Of a DNA stretch of 17,528 nt, positions 13,154 through 17,528 are shown piece after piece; position 1 is the stretch's first letter; every line of letters begins with the position of its first letter. Location of the stretch: assembly GCA_964387775.1 (NCBI GenBank), contig CAYLZO010000100.1:1-17528 (forward strand), given 5' to 3'. Source of the DNA: CAYLZO01 sp964387775. GTDB taxonomy: Bacteria > Chloroflexota > Anaerolineae > JAAYZQ01. A program made the translations under genes and the position numbers. A model generated the notes under the pieces. The model saw only the letters and a program-made list of their open reading frames with translations, searched no databases and had not been told where the DNA came from.

Positions 13154-14215
13154 ATGCGCATCCTTTATCTTTACAACCGCAACCCGCGCTACGTGCGCAA
13201 CCAGGTCCTGGGCCGGGCTTTGCGACAATCACACGACGTTGTGGAGCTGTCCAGTGCCACGACCAACCCCCTGCGGAGCAGCCTATCCATCGGCTGGCGC
13301 GCCATGGCCGCCACCCGCCAAACCTTTGATGCTGTCGTGATCGGCTTCCACGGTCATCTCCTGGTGCCCTGGCTGCGCCTCTGGACCCAGGAGCCGATCC
13401 TCTTTGACCCCTTTGTCTCCATCTATGACACCTTTGCCCTGGACCGCCGCCTCTTTGGGCCGCGCTCGATCCCGGGCCATTTGGCCTACGCCCTCGACCT
13501 CTGGTCCTGCCGTTGGGCCGACCATCTGCTCTTCGACACCCAGGCCCACCGCGACTATTTCGTCCAGACCTTCGACGTGCCCCCGGCCAAGACCTCGGTC
13601 GTCTACGTCGGCTGCGACGAGGCCCACTTCACGCCGCGCCCAGCACCGTCAGCCAGCGGCACTTTCGACGTCTACACTTACACGTCCTTCCTGCGCCTCC
13701 ACGGCGTCGAGCACATCCTCCACGCCGCCAAATTGCTGGCCGACCGCGACGACGTGCGCTTTACCATCGCCGGGGCCGGCGCGCGCCTGGCCGAGATGCA
13801 GCGCCTGGCCCGCGACCTCGACCTGCCCAACGTACGCTTTCCAGGCTGGGTCGATTTCGACGAACTGCCGGACCGAATTGCACAAGCGGACCTCTGCCTG
13901 GGGGGACATTTCTCCGGCGTGCCCAAGGCCGGGCGCGTCATCGCCACCAAGACCTTCCAATTCTTGGCCATGGGCCGCCCAACCATCGTCGGCGACAACG
14001 CCGCCAGCCGCGAAGTGCTGGTCCACGGCCAGCACGCCTACCTGTGCCCCATGGCCGACCCCGCCGCCCTGGCCGCCGCCATCCTCACCCTGCGCGCCGA
14101 CGCCGATCAACGCCGTCGAATTGCCGAGGGCGGCCTGGCCCTCTACCGCCGGCGCTTTACAGTCGGCGCCACTGCCCGCGCTCTCCAAGCGGTGCTGGAT
14201 AACCTGCTAGCTTAG
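13154..14215 (+). CDS. GT4-like glycosyltransferase with an altered EX7E motif
   Basis: A 353-residue glycosyltransferase with a GT-B fold. The N-terminal acceptor domain begins MRILYLYNRNPRYVRNQVLG. The C-terminal donor domain has TIAGAGARLAEMQRLAR, PNVRFPGWVDFDELPDRI and ADLCLG (about 204-250), and then KTFQFLAMGRPTIVGDNAASRE. The typical EX7E catalytic pair is not seen; the region KTFQFLAMGRP matches the Lys-containing variant found in some GT4 members. The ATG at 13154 is used; a longer frame from 13001 would overlap the radical SAM gene. It is 8 bases downstream of that gene. No convincing intrinsic terminator follows it. Confidence 0.88.
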   Translation: MRILYLYNRNPRYVRNQVLGRALRQSHDVVELSSATTNPLRSSLSIGWRAMAATRQTFDAVVIGFHGHLLVPWLRLWTQEPILFDPFVSIYDTFALDRRLFGPRSIPGHLAYALDLWSCRWADHLLFDTQAHRDYFVQTFDVPPAKTSVVYVGCDEAHFTPRPAPSASGTFDVYTYTSFLRLHGVEHILHAAKLLADRDDVRFTIAGAGARLAEMQRLARDLDLPNVRFPGWVDFDELPDRIAQADLCLGGHFSGVPKAGRVIATKTFQFLAMGRPTIVGDNAASREVLVHGQHAYLCPMADPAALAAAILTLRADADQRRRIAEGGLALYRRRFTVGATARALQAVLDNLLA

Positions 14216-14221
14216 TTTCCC

Positions 14222-14335
14222 CATCACTCTGAGTGCAGCAAAGTCCGTCTTGAGCAGGGTCGAAGAGAATCTCCCTTCGCGTTGAGCGTCGCTTATACAC
14301 AATCGAGAGCTTTCATTCGTTCAGAGTCACGATCC
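14222..14335. repeat. Degenerate palindromic dispersed repeat
   Basis: The sequence is bounded by ACTCTGA (14226-14232) and TCAGAGT (14321-14327). The left half, with CTCTGAGTGCAGCAAAGTCC and GTCGAAGAGAATCTCCC, resembles the repeat at 17430-17528 and 'CATTCTGAGC...GAATCTCC' elements common in bacterial genomes. It is a non-coding spacer between convergent genes. Confidence 0.5.
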
Positions 14336-14415
14336 TCCATATGCTGCGCTGCGAGATGCAATCCCAACGCCCACGGACACCCACTCAACAAGCACCCCTC
14401 GACGTAGGCCGCCGC

Positions 14416-14484
14416 CTAAAGCATCTGACGCAGTTCCCAGCCGGCGCCAGAGACGACCCGCTGGTAGTCGAAGGGTTCACTCAC
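14416..14484 (-). pseudogene. Truncated, coupled reading frame (operon remnant)
   Basis: A GTG at 14484-14482 overlaps the stop of the GT2 gene as GTGA, exactly as the GT2 gene itself begins in the gene before it. The frame reads MSEPFDYQRVVSGAGWELRQ plus two residues and stops at a TAG after 22 codons. The N-terminus looks like the start of a real protein, perhaps a transporter permease or transferase. Downstream the frames are broken and carry repeat-like sequence. The likely reading is a gene cut short by rearrangement; a genuine tiny gene or chance overlap is possible. Confidence 0.4.
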
Positions 14485-15476
14485 GGGCGAGGTCCCTGCA
14501 GGCCGTCGCGCACGCCGCGCAGCAGCGGGCCGACGAGGTCGACCTGCCCCCGCGCCAGGTCGCGCCCCACGTCAACCAGCGCTTTGAGCAGCACGTAACC
14601 CGGCAGCAGCCGCCCCCGCCAGCCGCCCAGGTAGCGGCGGTAGACCTCGATCTGGTTCCGCGTCCGCCAGTAGCGCATCTCGGCCGAGGCCCGGGCCGCG
14701 CTGCGCGAGACCTTGTGCCACACCCGCGCCCCCGGCACGGCGACGATCCGGTAGCCGGCCTCTTTGGCCCGGGCGCAGAGGTCGATGTCCTCGCCGTACA
14801 TGAAATAGCTCGCGTCGAACCCGCCGACCGCCTCCAGCAGCGAGCGGCGCAGCATCATGGCACAGCCGCTCACGAAATCGGCTTCAACCACACCCGCGGT
14901 GAGCTCCGAACCATCCCCCTCCCCCAGCCCCTCCCCCAAGGGAGGGGGGCAAGCTCCCTCTCCCTCGGGGGAGAGGGTTGGGGTGAGGGGGAACGTTGCG
15001 CCTTCCCAGACGTGGACCGGCATCGGCAGCCAGCGGTGCCAGCGGGCCGCCAGGTGCCAGGTGCGCGCCGGCTCGTCGAAATAGAAAATGCGCGGCGAGA
15101 GAATGCCGATGGTTCGGCCAGGCTCACCACAGGTCTGCGGGTCCGACTCACCGGCGGCGACCAACCGTGCCAGCAAGTCGGGGGCGACGGTCGTGTCGTT
15201 GTTCAGCACCAGGACGTAGGCGCTGCCCTGGGCCAGCGCCCAGTCGAGGCCCAGGTTGGCCCCGGCGGCAAAGCCCCGGTTCTCGGCGTTGACGATCTGG
15301 GTCACCTGGGGAAACGCCGCGCCGATGCGCGCCGGTGAGCCGTCGGTCGAGCCATTGTCCACGACGACGACCTGGAAAGCCGGATAGTCCATCTGAAAGA
15401 CCGACTCCAGGCAGGCCAGCGTGTCGTCGGCGAGGTCCCAGTTGACGATGACGATCCCGACGGGCGGGGCGCTCAC
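14481..15476 (-). CDS. GT2 family glycosyltransferase with in-frame repeat insert
   Basis: A 331-residue rhamnosyltransferase-like GT2 enzyme. PPVGIVIVNW at the start, VVVVDNGSTDGSPARIG (36-52) and the metal-site region LVLNNDTTVAPD (89-100) define the GT-A fold. The conserved FVSGCAMMLRRSLLEAVGGF and YFMYGEDIDLCARAKEAGYR (225-244) follow. Between about residues 160 and 190 lies a low-complexity segment PLTPTLSPEGEGACPPPLGE, the translation of a palindromic repeat at 14913-14995; it separates 'PVHVWEGA' from 'VVEADFVSGC' where relatives normally continue directly. The GTG start at 15476 overlaps the preceding GT4 stop as GTGA; the frame upstream to 15809 is a shadow. The insert lies in a loop and the catalytic parts are intact. 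Confidence 0.88.
   Translation of the reverse strand: MSAPPVGIVIVNWDLADDTLACLESVFQMDYPAFQVVVVDNGSTDGSPARIGAAFPQVTQIVNAENRGFAAGANLGLDWALAQGSAYVLVLNNDTTVAPDLLARLVAAGESDPQTCGEPGRTIGILSPRIFYFDEPARTWHLAARWHRWLPMPVHVWEGATFPLTPTLSPEGEGACPPPLGEGLGEGDGSELTAGVVEADFVSGCAMMLRRSLLEAVGGFDASYFMYGEDIDLCARAKEAGYRIVAVPGARVWHKVSRSAARASAEMRYWRTRNQIEVYRRYLGGWRGRLLPGYVLLKALVDVGRDLARGQVDLVGPLLRGVRDGLQGPRP
14913..14995. repeat. Palindromic dispersed repeat inside the GT2 gene
   Basis: A nearly palindromic C/G-rich element. One arm (CCCCCTCCCCCAGCCCCTCC and its continuation) is mirrored by the opposite arm (GGAGAGGGTTGGGGTGAGGG). Each arm has a smaller hairpin (TCCCCCAAGGGAGGG; CCCTCGGGGGAGAGGG). It is read in frame by the GT2 gene as 'PLTPTLSPEGEGA'. 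The same peptide phrase is well known from such repeats in many genomes. Confidence 0.85.
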
Positions 15477-16645
15477 GCTTCGCCCTCCAGCGCGGCGACG
15501 AAGCGGGCCACGGCCCGCTCCCAGGTGAATTCGAGGGCCGTCTGCCGCCCGGCCTCGCCCAGGCGTTGGGCCAGCGCCGGGTCGCCCAGCACCCGGTCGA
15601 TGGCCGCCGCCAGGGCCGGCGGGTCCTGGATGGGCGTCAGCAGGCAGTTGACCCCGGGGCGGGCGTACTCGCGCACGCCGCGCGAGTCGGTCATGACCAC
15701 CGGCGTGCCGCAGGCCATGGCCTCCAGCGGCGGGCGGCCGAACCCCTCCCACCACGACGAGGCAACGAACAGATGGCAGGCGCGGTACAGCGCCGCGATC
15801 TCGTCCCACGAGGGGCGTTGGTGCAGGGCGTAGGGCACCGGCGTCTCCAACGGGCCGGGGTCCTTACTGACGATGGCCAGCCGCAGGTCGGGGTGCCGCT
15901 CGTAGACCAGATTCACGGCGGCGATGAAATCGTCCCAGCCCTTGCGCGGGCGGCGGTCGCCCATGTACATCAGCACCTTCTCGCCGGGGGGCGGGGCGGC
16001 CCGCTCCGGAAGCTTGCCGGCGTCTGGCAGATCGCCAGAGATGGAGTAGCCCTGGGGCACGACCCGGGCCCGGACCCCCGAGGCGGCCTCGATCTCGTCG
16101 GCGCAGGCCTGCGAGACGGTGATCACCCGCTCGAACCAGCGCGGGGCGCGGCGCAGCAGCCACTGCTCCAGCGGCCGCCCCTCGAACATTTCGGCGTAGT
16201 CCTGGTGGAACCAGACCAGCCGCCCTCCCCGGCGCAGCAGGTAGCAGGCCAGGAGCGTGGGCACGACGGCCGGGGTGTGGGTGGCGACCAGCAGGTCGGA
16301 GGGCGGCACCAGGCGGGCCATCTGCCACGCCAGGCGCAGCTTTCGTGTCAGACTGTTCGCCTCCTCCAGGTGGAGGCCCGCCGATAGGACCCGCACCTGG
16401 GGCGACAGCTTCTCCCGGACCTCCGGGTCGGCGCCGCCGGCCGAGCCGACAAAGGTCACGCGATAGCCCCGCGCCACCAGCCCGTTAGCGTGCTCGGCCA
16501 GCACCAGCACGCCGCCCGACAGCCGCATGGAGCTGGTGAGAAACGTGACCGAGCGAGTCTCGTTCGTAGTCGCGCCTTCAGTCGCGTTCGGACGGCTGAA
16601 GCCGTCACTACGAGCTTGTTTCGTGGCCGAACGCTCAGGCTTCAT
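15473..16645 (-). CDS. GT4 family glycosyltransferase with repeat-derived N-terminus
   Basis: A 390-residue GT-B enzyme. The first beta strand and glycine loop are VTFLTSSMRLSGGVLVLAEH (about 33-52). The donor domain has VLMYMGDRRPRKGWDDFI, then the EX7E pair Glu300 and Glu308 in WWEGFGRPPLEAMACGTPVV, and REYARPGVNCLL. Residues about 11-28 (ARSDGFSRPNATEGATTN) come from a palindromic dispersed repeat at 16565-16612 lying between the start codon and the first strand. The ATG at 16645 overlaps the methyltransferase gene by 11 bases (ATGAAGCCTGA); a later start at MRLSGG would cut off the first strand, so the listed start is preferred. It is coupled to the GT2 gene at its end. Confidence 0.9.
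   Translation of the reverse strand: MKPERSATKQARSDGFSRPNATEGATTNETRSVTFLTSSMRLSGGVLVLAEHANGLVARGYRVTFVGSAGGADPEVREKLSPQVRVLSAGLHLEEANSLTRKLRLAWQMARLVPPSDLLVATHTPAVVPTLLACYLLRRGGRLVWFHQDYAEMFEGRPLEQWLLRRAPRWFERVITVSQACADEIEAASGVRARVVPQGYSISGDLPDAGKLPERAAPPPGEKVLMYMGDRRPRKGWDDFIAAVNLVYERHPDLRLAIVSKDPGPLETPVPYALHQRPSWDEIAALYRACHLFVASSWWEGFGRPPLEAMACGTPVVMTDSRGVREYARPGVNCLLTPIQDPPALAAAIDRVLGDPALAQRLGEAGRQTALEFTWERAVARFVAALEGEA
16565..16612. repeat. Palindromic dispersed repeat at the GT4 N-terminus
   Basis: CGTAGT (16565-16570) and ACTACG (16607-16612) form the ends, with CTTCAG (16576-16581) opposite CTGAAG (16596-16601), exactly symmetric around 16588.5. The right half contains a near-perfect hairpin GACGGCT-GA-AGCCGTC; the left half is a similar CGCG-CTTCAG-CGCG hairpin with one mismatch. 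Such 'CGTAGT-CTTCAG' repeats are abundant in several bacterial genomes. The element is translated in frame as about 16 residues of the GT4 protein. Confidence 0.85.
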
Positions 16646-17411
16646 CGGGCTTGCGCACCTTGACCAGCAGGTGGACGCTGTGCCGGACGTCCAGCCGCTC
16701 GAAGAGGCGGGCCAGGAGGGGCGGCAGGGGGTAATAGCCGTAGCCCCGCGCGTACTCGACGGCGAACCCGTGGCGGGTGAGGGTGTTGAGCAGGGTGCGG
16801 TAGGCCAGCACCACCAGGTGGCGATGGACCGTCTCGGCGCCCTCGGGGCGCTCGGCCTCGCCTTCCTCGGGCATGTCGTAGGCGCGGCGGTGCAGGCGGC
16901 GGACCAGGTCGATCTCGCCGTCGGTCATGTCGGTGACGCTGGGGCCGGAGAAGGGCTGGAGGCCCAGCAGCAGGGCAAAGACGTTGTGCCAGGCAGCCAG
17001 GTTGGGCGTGGCGATGACGGCGTAGCCGCCCGGCCTCAGCACGCGGTAGAGTTCGTCGACGAACGTGGTGGTGCTGGCCAGGTGCTCGATGACGTCCATG
17101 ACCGTCACCACGTCAAAGGCGGCGCTGCGCAGCGGCAGGGCGCGGTTCAGGTCGGCCTGGAGACCGGGGATGCCGCGCGCCTGCCAGCCCTCGCGCAGCA
17201 GGTCGGCGTCGTAATCGACGCCCCAGGTGGGCGACAGGCCGGCGGCGGCGGCCAGGCGGGCGGCATTTTCACCGGCGTGGCTGCCCAGGTCCAGGTGGCG
17301 GCCTGCGCCGCAAGGTTCCATGACCTCGGCCTCGGCGGCCAGCAGGCGGTCGACCATGTCGCGGTAGATGTGGTGAAAGTAGGCGGTCAGGGCGCGTTGG
17401 ATCAGATTCAT
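16635..17411 (-). CDS. Class I SAM-dependent methyltransferase (copy 2)
   Basis: A 258-residue methyltransferase. SAM motif I is at 39-49 (HLDLGSHAGEN); QADLNRALPL, VMDVIEHLASTTTFVDELYR and ATPNLAAWHNVFALLLGLQP follow. The C-terminal half has GYGYYPLPPLLARLFERLDV and ends VHLLVKVRKPDEA. It is a paralogue of the product of 10767-11534. It begins the second minus-strand glycan operon and overlaps the GT4 gene by 11 bases. The ATG at 17411 has only a weak GGGGG-rich upstream stretch; its promoter lies beyond the window or in the repeat at 17430-17528. Confidence 0.9.
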   Translation of the reverse strand: MNLIQRALTAYFHHIYRDMVDRLLAAEAEVMEPCGAGRHLDLGSHAGENAARLAAAAGLSPTWGVDYDADLLREGWQARGIPGLQADLNRALPLRSAAFDVVTVMDVIEHLASTTTFVDELYRVLRPGGYAVIATPNLAAWHNVFALLLGLQPFSGPSVTDMTDGEIDLVRRLHRRAYDMPEEGEAERPEGAETVHRHLVVLAYRTLLNTLTRHGFAVEYARGYGYYPLPPLLARLFERLDVRHSVHLLVKVRKPDEA

Positions 17412-17429
17412 GGGCTATTCCCCCAAACC

Positions 17430-17528
17430 CGTCATTGCGAGGGCGCGCAGCGACCGCCTGTCCCGAGCGCAGCCGAGGGGAAGCAATCCCCGGCGGGTCA
17501 ACAGGAGATTGCTTCGCTCCGCTCGCAA
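17430..17528. repeat. Palindromic dispersed repeat, cut by the window edge
   Basis: The left end reads GTCATTGCGAG and continues to GAAGCAATCCCC; the right end reads GGAGATTGCTTCGCTCCGCT followed by CGCAA. TTGCGAG and CTCGCAA, and GAAGCAATC and GATTGCTTC, are inverted counterparts. This is the widely dispersed 'GTCATTGCGAG...AAGCAATC' palindromic element. It lies just upstream of the methyltransferase gene and has no coding signal. Confidence 0.75.

Noticed and set aside
15477..15809. 111-residue N-terminal extension of the GT2 protein
   Set aside because: It is an out-of-frame reading of the GT4 gene; the GTGA overlap marks the true start.
1..17528. CRISPR array, tRNA, rRNA or transposase
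   Set aside because: No regularly spaced repeats with unique spacers, no clover-leaf candidates and no transposase-like frame were seen by eye.

Overview
The window is most consistent with a chromosomal piece of an uncultured Chloroflexota bacterium, probably class Anaerolineae. This is inferred from the moderately high GC, short secreted proteins with 'LPLxLK'-type segments, a Phd/MazF-type module, glycan genes rich in GT39/GT4/GT2 families, and several palindromic dispersed repeats, two of them read through in frame by genes. No rRNA, tRNA, CRISPR array or transposase was seen.

Left part (1-3830): a possible gene tail, then a low-content stretch ending in a symmetric terminator. Next is a well-formed single-gene unit on the minus strand for a 37-residue peptide with a lasso-type RiPP leader pattern and a Gly1/Asp8 core. 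Its promoter (TTGACA-17-TAGTAT), ribosome binding site and terminator are all visible, but no maturation enzyme is in the window. Beyond it lie the succinyl-CoA synthetase genes sucC and sucD, split by a Phd/YefM antitoxin and MazF toxin pair that has its own promoter with repeated operator-like boxes. sucD has a separate promoter-like sequence starting at the end of the toxin gene, followed by three inverted repeats. sucC has a TTG start and a long hairpin in its leader.

Middle part (3942-7809): three exported proteins on the minus strand. These are a beta-propeller-like protein with an Ig/PKD-like domain, a protein built from four repeats of about 110 residues, and a lipoprotein with a lamin-tail-like domain. 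The first two are separated by a strong terminator.

Right part (7852-17411): a surface-glycan region in three blocks. A minus-strand operon holds a methyltransferase, a GT39-type membrane glycosyltransferase and an LPG-synthase/flippase-like membrane protein, with the lipoprotein at its end; the first three overlap by a few bases. A divergent plus-strand pair holds a B12-binding radical SAM enzyme and a GT4-like glycosyltransferase. A second minus-strand operon holds a paralogous methyltransferase, a GT4 and a GT2, again overlapping, followed by a truncated coupled reading frame. The GT2 and GT4 genes each contain a palindromic dispersed repeat translated in frame. Together these genes probably build, transfer and modify a lipid-linked or surface glycan; the exact product cannot be read from the sequence.
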